Positions 8,718 to 17,249 of a stretch of DNA of 64,000 nucleotides are shown here, in pieces. Each line of letters starts with the position of its first letter. The stretch's first letter is position 1. The DNA comes from Fusobacterium sp. (lineage in GTDB: Bacteria; Fusobacteriota; Fusobacteriia; Fusobacteriales; Fusobacteriaceae). The notes beneath the pieces were generated by a model. It searched no databases and was not told the origin of the DNA. It was given only the letters and a program-made list of their open reading frames with translations. Both the position numbers and the translations under genes were made by a program. The DNA lies in NCBI RefSeq assembly GCF_019012925.1, contig NZ_JAGIRL010000030.1, positions 1 to 64,000 on the forward strand. The letters run 5' to 3'.

Positions 8718-10175
8718 ATGGAGAATTTGTATAAATTATCTGCCTTTGAAATAAGAGAGAAGATTTTAAAAGGTGAAGTAAAATCAGAAGATTTAGTTCA
8801 AAAAATATTTGAAAGAATAGAAAAAATAGATAGTAATATTGGAAGTTTTGTTTCTTTAAGAAAGGAAAAAGCTTTACAAGAGGCTAGAACAATTGATGAG
8901 AAGATAAAAAATGGAGAAAAAGTGGGAGAGTTAGCAGGGGTACCAGTGGCTATAAAAGATAATATGGTATCTGAAGGAGATAAGACAACTGCTTGTTCAA
9001 AAATTTTATCAAACTATACAGGTATATATGATGGAACAGTTGTAAAGAAATTAAAAGAGGCAGATGCAATCATAATAGGAATAACTAATATGGATGAGTT
9101 TGCTATGGGAAGTACAACAAAGACATCTATTCACCACATCACAAGAAACCCTTGGGATAATGAGAGAGTACCAGGAGGAAGTAGTGGAGGAGCTGCTACT
9201 AGTATAGCTGCTCAAGAGGCATATATCTCTTTAGGATCTGATACTGGTGGAAGTATAAGACAACCAGCTTCATTCTGTGGAGTAGTTGGAATGAAGCCTA
9301 CTTATGGAAGAGTATCAAGATATGGACTTATGGCTTTTGCTTCATCTCTTGATCAAATAGGACCAATAGCTAAAAAAGTTGAGGATATAGCTTTAGCTAT
9401 GAATGTTATAGCTGGTCCTGATGATTATGATGCAACTGTTGTAAATTGTGAAGTTCCTGATTATACTCAGTTTTTAAATCAAGATATAAAGGGAATGAAA
9501 ATAGGAGTACCTAAGGAGTACTTTATAGATGGAATAAATCCAGAAGTTAGAAAGATAATGGATAGCTCTTTAGAAAAGTTTAAAGAGTTAGGGGCAGAAA
9601 TAGTTGAAGTTTCTCTACCACATACAAAATATGCTGTTCCAACTTACTATGTAATAGCTCCAGCTGAAGCAAGTTCAAACTTAGCTAGATTTGATGGTGT
9701 AAGATATGGATATAGAAGTGAAAATATAGAAAATATAAATGATCTATATATTAACTCAAGAAGTGAAGGTTTTGGAGATGAGGTAAAAAGAAGAATTATG
9801 ATAGGAACTTATGTTTTAAGTGCTGGTTTCTATGATGCATACTTCAAAAAAGCTCAAAAAGTAAGAGCAAAGATAAAAGATGATTTTGAAAAAGCTTTTG
9901 AAAATGTAGATATAATATTTACTCCTGTATCACCAACAACAGCATTTAGATTAGATGATAAAAAGACACCAATAGAGTTATACCTAGAGGATATATTTAC
10001 AATTTCAGCAAACTTAGCTGGAATACCAGGAATTTCAATTCCAGCAGGAAAAGTAGAGGGATTACCTGTAGGAATTCAATTGTTGGGAAAACCTTTTGGA
10101 GAGGGAGAGTTGATCAAAGCTGGATCAGCTTTTGAAAAAGTAAGAGGAGAATGGGAGCTTCCTGAATTAGATTAG
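8718..10175 (+). CDS. gatA: Glu-/Asp-tRNA amidotransferase subunit A
   Basis: A 485-residue amidase-signature subunit that releases ammonia from glutamine for the amidotransferase. The catalytic Lys is in PVAIKDN, the Gly/Ser stretch is PGGSSGGAA, and the Ser-cisSer-Lys triad is completed by GSDTGGSIRQPA. The reading frame is open from a GTG at 8682, but ATG 8718 directly follows the AAGGAGGA SD (8702-8709) and gives the usual N-terminus MENLYKLSAFEI. It is the second gene of gatCAB. Confidence 0.95.
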   Translation: MENLYKLSAFEIREKILKGEVKSEDLVQKIFERIEKIDSNIGSFVSLRKEKALQEARTIDEKIKNGEKVGELAGVPVAIKDNMVSEGDKTTACSKILSNYTGIYDGTVVKKLKEADAIIIGITNMDEFAMGSTTKTSIHHITRNPWDNERVPGGSSGGAATSIAAQEAYISLGSDTGGSIRQPASFCGVVGMKPTYGRVSRYGLMAFASSLDQIGPIAKKVEDIALAMNVIAGPDDYDATVVNCEVPDYTQFLNQDIKGMKIGVPKEYFIDGINPEVRKIMDSSLEKFKELGAEIVEVSLPHTKYAVPTYYVIAPAEASSNLARFDGVRYGYRSENIENINDLYINSRSEGFGDEVKRRIMIGTYVLSAGFYDAYFKKAQKVRAKIKDDFEKAFENVDIIFTPVSPTTAFRLDDKKTPIELYLEDIFTISANLAGIPGISIPAGKVEGLPVGIQLLGKPFGEGELIKAGSAFEKVRGEWELPELD

Positions 10176-10193
10176 GAGAAAAGGAGAAAAGAT

Positions 10194-11633
10194 ATGAGAG
10201 AATGGGAATCAGTAATCGGGCTTGAAGTCCACCTACAATTAAAAACTGGAACAAAGGTTTGGTGTGGTTGTAGTGCTGACTATGATAATGCTGAATCAAA
10301 TACAAATACTTGTCCTATCTGTTTAGGACACCCTGGAGCACTACCTAAACTTAATAAAAAAGTAGTAGAATATGCAGTAAAAGCTGGATTAGCTTTAAAT
10401 TGTAAAATAAATAATGAGAGTAGTTTTGATAGAAAAAACTATTTTTATCCAGATACACCTAAAAACTATCAAATAACACAATTTGATAAATCATATGCTG
10501 AAAAAGGTTCATTAGAGTTCAAATTAAACTCTGGTAGAGAGGTAAAAGTAGGAATTACAAAATTACAGATAGAGGAGGACGCAGCTAAATCAATACACGC
10601 TGAGCATGAGTCTTTGATCAATTTTAATAGAGCGTCTATACCATTGATAGAGATAATTTCAGAACCAGATATGAGAAGTTCTGAAGAGGCTTATGAGTAT
10701 TTGAACACTTTAAAGAGTATTATTAAATATACAGGTGTAAGTGATGTTTCAATGGAATTAGGATCTTTAAGATGTGATGCTAATATATCTGTAATGGAAA
10801 AAGGATCTAAAGTCTATGGAACTAGAGTTGAAGTAAAAAACTTAAACTCATTTAAAGCAGTAGCAAGAGCTATAGATTATGAGATAGGAAGACAGATCGA
10901 AACTATTGAAAATGGTGGAAAAATTCATCAGGAGACAAGATTGTGGGATGAGGAATCTCAAACTACAAAAGTGATGAGAAGTAAAGAGGAAGCAATGGAT
11001 TATAGATATTTTCCAGAGCCAGATCTTTTAAAGCTTGTAATAACTGATGAAGAGATAGAAGCTATTAGAGAGACTATGCCAGAATCAAAAGTTGAAAAAA
11101 TCGAGAGATTTATAACTGAGTATGGATTACCAGAGTACGATGCTAATATTCTATGTGAAGATATAGAGTTAGCTGATTATTTTGAAGGTGTAGCAAAATC
11201 TTCAAATAATGGAAAACTTAGTGCAAACTGGATAATGACAGATGTTATGAGAGTCTTAAAAGATAAGAATGCAACTATTGAGGAGTTTACAATCTCTGCT
11301 GAACATCTAGGTCAAATAATAGCTTTGATAGAGAAGGGAACAATCTCAACTAAGATTGCAAAAGAGTTATTTGAGATTAAATTAGCAGATGAGAGAACAC
11401 CTGAAGAGATAGTAAAAGAAAAAGGAATGGTTCAAGTAGCTGATACAGGAGCTATAGAAGCTATGGTAGATGAGGTAATTGCAAATAATCCTAAGATGGT
11501 AGAGGACTATAGAAACTCTGATGAGGGAAGAAAACCAAGAGTGTTAAAAGGACTTATTGGACAGGTTATGAAGCTTTCTAAGGGAAAGGCAAATCCTACA
11601 TTAGTAACAGAGATAATGACTAATAAATTATAA
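10194..11633 (+). CDS. gatB: Glu-/Asp-tRNA amidotransferase subunit B
   Basis: A 479-residue tRNA-binding and kinase subunit that activates the misacylated amino acid and receives ammonia from GatA. WESVIGLEVHLQL at the N-terminus, the zinc-type cysteines CGCSADY...CPICLGHPG, and LQIEEDAAKS are all conserved; the C-terminal tail domain (YqeY-like) from about 330 is present. It lies 18 bp after gatA with its own AAGGAG SD and is closed by a strong terminator. Confidence 0.96.
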   Translation: MREWESVIGLEVHLQLKTGTKVWCGCSADYDNAESNTNTCPICLGHPGALPKLNKKVVEYAVKAGLALNCKINNESSFDRKNYFYPDTPKNYQITQFDKSYAEKGSLEFKLNSGREVKVGITKLQIEEDAAKSIHAEHESLINFNRASIPLIEIISEPDMRSSEEAYEYLNTLKSIIKYTGVSDVSMELGSLRCDANISVMEKGSKVYGTRVEVKNLNSFKAVARAIDYEIGRQIETIENGGKIHQETRLWDEESQTTKVMRSKEEAMDYRYFPEPDLLKLVITDEEIEAIRETMPESKVEKIERFITEYGLPEYDANILCEDIELADYFEGVAKSSNNGKLSANWIMTDVMRVLKDKNATIEEFTISAEHLGQIIALIEKGTISTKIAKELFEIKLADERTPEEIVKEKGMVQVADTGAIEAMVDEVIANNPKMVEDYRNSDEGRKPRVLKGLIGQVMKLSKGKANPTLVTEIMTNKL

Positions 11634-11648
11634 AAATAAATTAATTGT

Positions 11649-11700
11649 AAAAAAGGGGAGGAATTAACTAGTTTGTTAAGGTTAATTTTCTCCTTTTTTT
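11649..11700 (+). terminator. Terminator after gatB
   Basis: A long hairpin with arms AAAAAAGGGGAGGAATTAAC (11649-11668) and GTTAATTTTCTCCTTTTTTT (11681-11700), ending in a T-run. It separates gatCAB from the copper oxidase gene. Confidence 0.85.
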
Positions 11701-11795
11701 AATATTAAAAAAATAGCAAAAAAATAATTTGTCATATTCAAGACATAAAATAATGATACTCTTTCTTTGTAAATGAAAAGCAAGGAGATAATAAA

Positions 11796-13235
11796 ATGAA
11801 AAAAATAATAGCTGTATCACTATTTTTAACATCTATAGCTGGTTACGCCATGGAGGATCACAACAGTAATCATAAGATGGAGAGTTCTAGTCACCATTCT
11901 CATATGACTAAGTTTGAAAAGAATAGAGAGATAAAATTTGAAAGAGAACTATTAGTACCACCACTTTTAAAAGGAAAGCTTATAGACAATACAAGAGTTT
12001 TTGATTTAGATATAAAAAAAGGTGAATGGGAATTTTTAAAAGGGAAAAAAACTGAAACCTATGGATATAATGGTCCAATATTAGGTCCTGTTCTAGCTTT
12101 AGAAAAGGGAGAGAAGACTAGAATTAATATATCGAATAGTTTATCAGAGGAAACAACAGTTCATTGGCATGGAGCTATTGTTTCTCAAGAATCAGATGGA
12201 GTTCACAATTCAGATATTTTACCTAATAGTAAAAAGACAGTTGAATTTACATTGAATCAACCAGAGGCTACTCTGTGGTTTCATCCACACCCAATGCATA
12301 AGACAGCTCAACAAGTGTACAAAGGCTTGGCAGGATTGATATATTTAAGTGATGAGAAGAGCAATGAATTAGCTATTCCAAGAGAGTATGGATTCAATGA
12401 TTTTCCGATAGTCATTCAAGATAAGAAGCTATCTTCAGAGGGGAAGTTGGAATATAAAACAAATCATATGGAGAAAATTCATGGGAAATCGGGAGGATAT
12501 TTAATGGTAAATGGAATCGTTTCACCATATATGAATATTCCAAAAGGTTTAACAAGATTGAGAGTTATCAATGGAAGTAACGCAACAAATTACAACATTG
12601 ATTTATCAAATAGAAGCTTTTTTCAAATTGCTAGTGATGGAGGATTTTTAACTTCTCCTGTGGAGATGAAAAAACTTGTTTTAGCTCCTGGTGAACGTGC
12701 TGAGATTATTGTAGATAGTGAAATCCTAGAGACAAAAGATTATCTGTATATAAATGGTGTTAAAGCCCTTGAGTTTAGAAAAACTAATAGAGAAAGTTTG
12801 AGTAAACTTCCAAAAAATTTAAGTATTTTACCTGAAATTAAAGATGATTTAACAAAGTTAAAAACTTTGAATTTTACTTTAAAAACTACTTCTAAATCTA
12901 ATACAATAAATGGAGAAGTTTTTGATATGGAAAAGATGAATTTCCAAGTAAAAAAAGGTGAGAAACAGATTTGGAATATTGTAAATAGTGATGGAATGAT
13001 GGATATGCCACACCCTTTCCATGTACATGGAGCTCAATTTAGAATACTAGAAAGAAATGGACAACTTCCTCCACTTAATGAACAAGGATGGAAAGATACT
13101 GTAAATTTAAAAGCTGGAGACAATGTTAAGATTTTAGTTGAATATAAAACAGATGGTATAACTGTTTATCATTGCCATATTTTAGAGCATGAGGAAACAG
13201 GAATGATGGGACAATTTCAAATTATTGATAGATAG
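11796..13235 (+). CDS. Exported multicopper oxidase (CueO/laccase-like)
   Basis: A 479-residue protein with a Sec signal peptide (about residues 1-18) followed by a His/Met-rich segment. Three cupredoxin domains carry all four copper motifs: HWHG near 123-126, WFHPHPMH near 161-168, HPFHVHG near 407-413, and HCHILEHEETGM at 459-470 with type-1 ligands C460, H465 and axial M470. Known relatives oxidise Cu(I), Fe(II) or phenolics in the periplasm with oxygen. A single-gene unit between terminators. Oxygen-dependent chemistry is unexpected for a presumed anaerobe; copper defence during oxygen exposure is the likeliest role. Confidence 0.9.
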   Translation: MKKIIAVSLFLTSIAGYAMEDHNSNHKMESSSHHSHMTKFEKNREIKFERELLVPPLLKGKLIDNTRVFDLDIKKGEWEFLKGKKTETYGYNGPILGPVLALEKGEKTRINISNSLSEETTVHWHGAIVSQESDGVHNSDILPNSKKTVEFTLNQPEATLWFHPHPMHKTAQQVYKGLAGLIYLSDEKSNELAIPREYGFNDFPIVIQDKKLSSEGKLEYKTNHMEKIHGKSGGYLMVNGIVSPYMNIPKGLTRLRVINGSNATNYNIDLSNRSFFQIASDGGFLTSPVEMKKLVLAPGERAEIIVDSEILETKDYLYINGVKALEFRKTNRESLSKLPKNLSILPEIKDDLTKLKTLNFTLKTTSKSNTINGEVFDMEKMNFQVKKGEKQIWNIVNSDGMMDMPHPFHVHGAQFRILERNGQLPPLNEQGWKDTVNLKAGDNVKILVEYKTDGITVYHCHILEHEETGMMGQFQIIDR

Positions 13236-13296
13236 ACCTAACCTTAACTACACTATTCTTTCCTTTCAACTACTAAATTAGTGTAGGTAAAAAATG

Positions 13297-13336
13297 AAAA
13301 AGAGAAAACTCTACTTAAGTAGGATTTTCTCTTTTT
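13297..13336. terminator. Bidirectional terminator between the copper oxidase and K+ channel genes
   Basis: Arms AAAAAGAGAAAA (13297-13308) and TTTTCTCTTTTT (13325-13336) around a short loop. A/T-runs on both sides serve the convergent genes. Confidence 0.8.
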
Positions 13337-13355
13337 CTTTATAAAAAATGGTTAT

Positions 13356-14096
13356 TTATTTTTTATGATCAGCAGAAAGAATACCTGAACCAATTAATAG
13401 CCCCAAAATAACATTTGTTAAGATTATACCTAAGATAATTTCAACTATTACTAAAAATTGACCAATAGGAACAATGGGGTAGATATCTCCATATCCAGTA
13501 GTAGAGATTGTTATAAAACTAAAGTATATGTGCTTCATATAAAAATGAAAACTAGGCATACTAGGATCTATACCATGAAATATAGGTTCATTAGATAAAA
13601 GACTTAAAAGTGTATATATGAGTCCAAAACTTATGGCTATTGTAATATAGGTAGTTATTACAATTCCAATATCTTTTATCATTATCTTTCTTCTTCTTTT
13701 AAAGAAATCCACTATCACGTATTTGAGAAGAATCACGTGAGAAATTATTAAAAGAGAAACATTAAAGAATGATAGAAAGTTGAGTATATACTGGATTTTA
13801 ATATTATTCTCATTTAAATTTAAAGAAAAATCTACTATAGGAATAAGTAGTAGATAGTAAAGTATTAGAATAGTAGCTTTTATAGGTCCATCTTTAAACA
13901 GAAAGTTTCTCTGTTTTATAAAGACTAAGGGTAGAATATCAAAAAATATTTTTATTCCAGTAAAAATTATCTCAGCTGAATTAAATCTATATTCTACTAT
14001 ACCATGAACAAAAATAGAGATAAAAAAAGAAAGTATAAATGCTATGGTAGTTACTTTAAAAAAATGGATAATTTGTGTTTTTTGATAAAGTTGCAT
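13356..14096 (-). CDS. Potassium channel of the two-TM pore (Ion_trans_2) type
   Basis: A 246-residue membrane protein. The selectivity filter TTGYGD at residues 199-204 sits between two hydrophobic helices (about 145-168 and 212-238), the standard K+ channel pore. Four or so further hydrophobic segments (about 12-32, 38-60, 68-88, 97-125) precede it, so it is longer than KcsA, but no regular Arg/Lys voltage-sensor helix is visible. There is no cytosolic RCK domain. The start follows AAGGAGAG. It lies 31 bp downstream of rpoN and may be cotranscribed with it. Confidence 0.85.
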   Translation of the reverse strand: MQLYQKTQIIHFFKVTTIAFILSFFISIFVHGIVEYRFNSAEIIFTGIKIFFDILPLVFIKQRNFLFKDGPIKATILILYYLLLIPIVDFSLNLNENNIKIQYILNFLSFFNVSLLIISHVILLKYVIVDFFKRRRKIMIKDIGIVITTYITIAISFGLIYTLLSLLSNEPIFHGIDPSMPSFHFYMKHIYFSFITISTTGYGDIYPIVPIGQFLVIVEIILGIILTNVILGLLIGSGILSADHKK

Positions 14097-14127
14097 AGAA
14101 ATCTCTCCTTAAGTTTTCTAAAAAATA

Positions 14128-15378
14128 CTAAATTTTAGTTTTTCTTCTCTCTCTAGTTGAAGGAAAACCAAGTTCCTCTCTATATTTTGCAACAGTTCTT
14201 CGAGCAATTTTAAAATTTCTCTCTCTAAGTAGAGATGCTAGTTTTTCGTCAGAATAGGGAGAGTTTTTATCTTCATTATTTATAAACTCCTCCAATAGAA
14301 TCTTAATTGTAATAGAGGTAGAGTCACTGATGAAAAGTGATTTGAAAGAGATAATCCCCTGTGGAGTCTCCAAATACTTATCTTTTATAGCTCTAGAAAT
14401 AGTTGATTCGTGAAGTCCTAACTCTTTAGCAATATCTTTTAAAATTAGAGATTTTAAAAAATTACTACCAAAAAAGAAAAAATCACGCTGTTTAACCAAT
14501 AGAATTTCTAAGATTTTAGAGAGTGTTTGATACCTTTTCTCCAAACACTTAATAATATTAATCGCTGTATAGATAGAGTTCTTATTAGCTTCGTTACTAT
14601 TGATATATGAAGAGTTTAGATTAATTTTAGGAATAGCCTCCTCATTTATTTTAAATATTAAAGTTCCATCATTTATCTCTATTTTAGCTTCTGGAACAAT
14701 ATAGTTAGTACTGTCATTGACAATATAACCTCTAGAAGGAATAGGAGATAGGGTTCTAATTAATTTTAAATAATCTAAGATCTCATCCTTTGTTATATTT
14801 AATTTACTTGAAATTAACTCAAAATTTTGGTTGGCAATATCTTCTAAATGGTTATCAATTAAAAGAAAGAGAACCTCATCATCAATTTGTTTATATCTTA
14901 ACTGTATTTTTAAACAATCTTTTAAATTTTCAGCTCCAACTCCTACAGGCTCTAGAGAATAGATTATATTAAAAGCTTCATTGAGGGACTTAGTAGATAG
15001 CTTTAGAAGTTTTTTAATCTCAAGTTTTCCCATTGCTAAATATCCTTTTGAATCCAAATTATTAATAATAAATATACAGATCTCTCTAAGTTTAGCTGAG
15101 ATTTTTAAGTATCTTATCTGCTCCTCTAAAATATCAAATAGAGTCTCCTCTTTGGACATAAATTCAAGAGGGGAGATATACTCATCACTGTTAGATTTAA
15201 AAGAAGATTTAGAAGAATAATTAATCTCTATAGCTGGATTTACAACTGCTTCTTTTTCAATGTACTCTCTAAGTTTAGATGAAGACATCTGTAAAATATT
15301 CATAGAAGTTTTCATCTCTTGAGTAAGTATAAGTTTTGCTTCCTGTTTTAAATTTAATGAAAAATCCAATGTAAACAC
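14128..15378 (-). CDS. rpoN: RNA polymerase sigma-54 factor (RpoN)
   Basis: 416 residues. The Gln/Leu-rich activator region I (LKQEAKLILTQEMKTSMNIL, about residues 9-28), the core-binding domain, an HTH (GLHESTISRAIKDKYLETP) and the RpoN box ARRTVAKYRE at 392-401 are all present. It directs transcription from -24/-12 promoters with ATP-driven activators. GTG 15378 is almost flush with the AAGGGGG SD, so TTG at 15369, ten bases from the SD, is a credible alternative start. I see no sigma-54 activator gene and no convincing -24/-12 site in this window. Confidence 0.93.
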   Translation of the reverse strand: MFTLDFSLNLKQEAKLILTQEMKTSMNILQMSSSKLREYIEKEAVVNPAIEINYSSKSSFKSNSDEYISPLEFMSKEETLFDILEEQIRYLKISAKLREICIFIINNLDSKGYLAMGKLEIKKLLKLSTKSLNEAFNIIYSLEPVGVGAENLKDCLKIQLRYKQIDDEVLFLLIDNHLEDIANQNFELISSKLNITKDEILDYLKLIRTLSPIPSRGYIVNDSTNYIVPEAKIEINDGTLIFKINEEAIPKINLNSSYINSNEANKNSIYTAINIIKCLEKRYQTLSKILEILLVKQRDFFFFGSNFLKSLILKDIAKELGLHESTISRAIKDKYLETPQGIISFKSLFISDSTSITIKILLEEFINNEDKNSPYSDEKLASLLRERNFKIARRTVAKYREELGFPSTRERRKTKI

Positions 15379-15395
15379 ACCCCCTTATTTTAATA

Positions 15396-15430
15396 AAAAA
15401 AGATGGCTTTAAAATAAAGTCATCTTTTTT
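15396..15430 (-). terminator. Terminator after the phosphatidyltransferase gene
   Basis: Arms AAAAAGATGGCTTT (to 15410) and AAAGTCATCTTTTT (from 15416) with one G-U pair. It lies between the phosphatidyltransferase stop and the rpoN start on the minus strand, with a T-run on that strand. Confidence 0.8.
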
Positions 15431-15446
15431 AACTAAATTTAATTAA

Positions 15447-16223
15447 TTATTTTTCCTCTTCAATCTCTTCTTCAATAACATCTACAAGTTCTTTGTCATT
15501 ATCATCATGTGAACCATCTACAATTTTAGTGATGAAGCCCATAAGATTAATTAAAACGTAAAAGAATGACACTATAAATAAACTATATTTTAGTGTAGCT
15601 ATTACAACTATGATAAAAATACCAACAAATTTTTTAGGAATGAAGGCAAATGATTTATCAGGAGTCTTAAATTTAATTGTACTAACCATCAATACTGCAG
15701 CAATAACAGTAATTGCCATAAAAATATCTAGATTAAAGAAATCAATATTATAATTTTGTTTTAGATAGTATGAGATTAAATAGTATGAACATACCATAGC
15801 AGCAGCATTAGGAATAGGCATTCCACTAAAGTCACCCTTTTCATTAGAAGCCACTGTTATTATATTAAATTTTACAAGTCTCATTACTCCACAAAGAGCA
15901 TATATAAATGATACTGGAACAATAAAAGCACTAGCAGCAGTATATTGAACAAGTATAGAGTAAACTAATAAGCTTGGAGCTAATCCAAAAGATATAGCAT
16001 CACAAAATGAGTCAAACTCCTTACCAAATTCACTAAAAGCATCTAATTTTCTAGCTGTTTTACCATCTAAACCATCACATACCATAGCCAATACGATAAA
16101 CCATATAGCTTGAATAAAATTCCCTTTGATTGAAGCAGTGATACTTAAATATCCTAAAAACATATTTGCAGCTGTGATTGCATTAGGAGCAATATATTTT
16201 CTTTTAACCATTCTTAAATTCAT
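15447..16223 (-). CDS. pssA: CDP-alcohol phosphatidyltransferase, probably phosphatidylserine synthase
   Basis: A 258-residue integral membrane enzyme. The full CDP-alcohol phosphotransferase signature lies at residues 50-75 (D50, D53-G54, A57-R58, G67, D71, D75), and about seven hydrophobic helices follow. The type II PssA-like N-terminus (IAPNAITAANMFLG) and length favour CDP-diacylglycerol-serine O-phosphatidyltransferase. The acidic C-terminal tail is unusual but compositional. Start is uncertain: the AAGGAG SD abuts ATG 16223, while an in-frame ATG at 16211 is 12 bases from it. A terminator follows. Confidence 0.83.
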   Translation of the reverse strand: MNLRMVKRKYIAPNAITAANMFLGYLSITASIKGNFIQAIWFIVLAMVCDGLDGKTARKLDAFSEFGKEFDSFCDAISFGLAPSLLVYSILVQYTAASAFIVPVSFIYALCGVMRLVKFNIITVASNEKGDFSGMPIPNAAAMVCSYYLISYYLKQNYNIDFFNLDIFMAITVIAAVLMVSTIKFKTPDKSFAFIPKKFVGIFIIVVIATLKYSLFIVSFFYVLINLMGFITKIVDGSHDDNDKELVDVIEEEIEEEK

Positions 16224-16461
16224 CTCCTTAAAAAACTATGATCATTAAATTCTAACACAAAAATGCGATTTTTTCAACATTAAACAAAAAAAATAGACAA
16301 ATTAATATTTTTATATACACTTAATGTATTTTTTAAATATGGGTAAAGATCTCACTAAATATGATTAAATTTGATTGAATAAAGGGAGAAATAAAAAATA
16401 AATTGAAAAATTGATAAAAATTGTATAAAATCAAAGTATAATAGTAATGGAGGAGAGTAGA

Positions 16462-17235
16462 GTGGATAGAAAAAAATTTCAAAATATGTTTCAGGAGATG
16501 GATGATTATCTATTAGCTTCGCTTTGTGACGATATAGAGCTATGTGAAGAGATAGAGTTTCCAGTTTATAGTAAATATTTTTACCCTCCACAACTTTGCA
16601 AAAAGATTTCTGAAATGAATATAGGAGGAATAGGATTTGTTCTGTGTGGACTAAATAATGATTGTGAAAAAAATATGATAGCTATTTTACCTAAAGATTA
16701 TCCAGTAGAGCAGTTATACTTTCCTGTGAAGTATTTTAAAATAACAAATAAATCAAAATTTAAGGAGCTAGAGCATAAGCACTATTTAGGAACAATAATG
16801 TCCTTAGGAATAAAGAGAGAATTGATGGGAGATCTAGTTGTAGAGGATAACTGTTGCTATGGAGTGGTGATGGAAGATGTATTCACATATCTGGTGGAAA
16901 ATCTTACTGAGATAGGAAGAAATCCTGTTGAAATAGAGGAGATAACAGCTGAAAATATACCTCAATTGAAATATGAGGAGATAGTGGATAGTGTCAGTTC
17001 TATAAGATTGGATAATATTGTTTCAGTTATGATAAATAACTCTAGAGGAAAGAGCTTAGAGTTAATTGAAAGTGGTGAGGTAAGTGTTAATTATATAGTG
17101 GAAAAAGAGAAGAATAAATCTATAAAAGAGGGAGATATAGTAACAATAAGGAGAAGAGGAAAATTTATATTTGAAAGGATAATGGGAGAGAATAAAAAAG
17201 GAAAAATAAGAGTTGTAGTAAAAAAATTTATTTAA
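16462..17235 (+). CDS. ylmH: S4-domain RNA-binding protein, YlmH-like
   Basis: 257 residues. The C-terminal S4 domain (about 180-257; RLDNIVSVMINNSRGKSLEL and VSVNYIV) and the N-terminal region resemble YlmH, which binds 50S-peptidyl-tRNA complexes in ribosome quality control and is often near division genes. I choose GTG 16462: GGAGGAG (16449-16455) lies six bases upstream, whereas the in-frame ATG 16447 overlaps the SD and has none of its own. The next gene begins 14 bp downstream, suggesting an operon. Family call good; molecular role inferred. Confidence 0.78.
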   Translation: MDRKKFQNMFQEMDDYLLASLCDDIELCEEIEFPVYSKYFYPPQLCKKISEMNIGGIGFVLCGLNNDCEKNMIAILPKDYPVEQLYFPVKYFKITNKSKFKELEHKHYLGTIMSLGIKRELMGDLVVEDNCCYGVVMEDVFTYLVENLTEIGRNPVEIEEITAENIPQLKYEEIVDSVSSIRLDNIVSVMINNSRGKSLELIESGEVSVNYIVEKEKNKSIKEGDIVTIRRRGKFIFERIMGENKKGKIRVVVKKFI

Positions 17236-17249
17236 ACAAGAGGTGAACT

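Noticed and set aside
14128..15378. Sigma-54 control of the nearby PTS operons
   Set aside because: Mannose-type PTS operons are sigma-54 dependent in some bacteria, but no -24/-12 promoter or LevR-type activator is seen; both PTS loci have sigma-70 promoters and GntR regulators.
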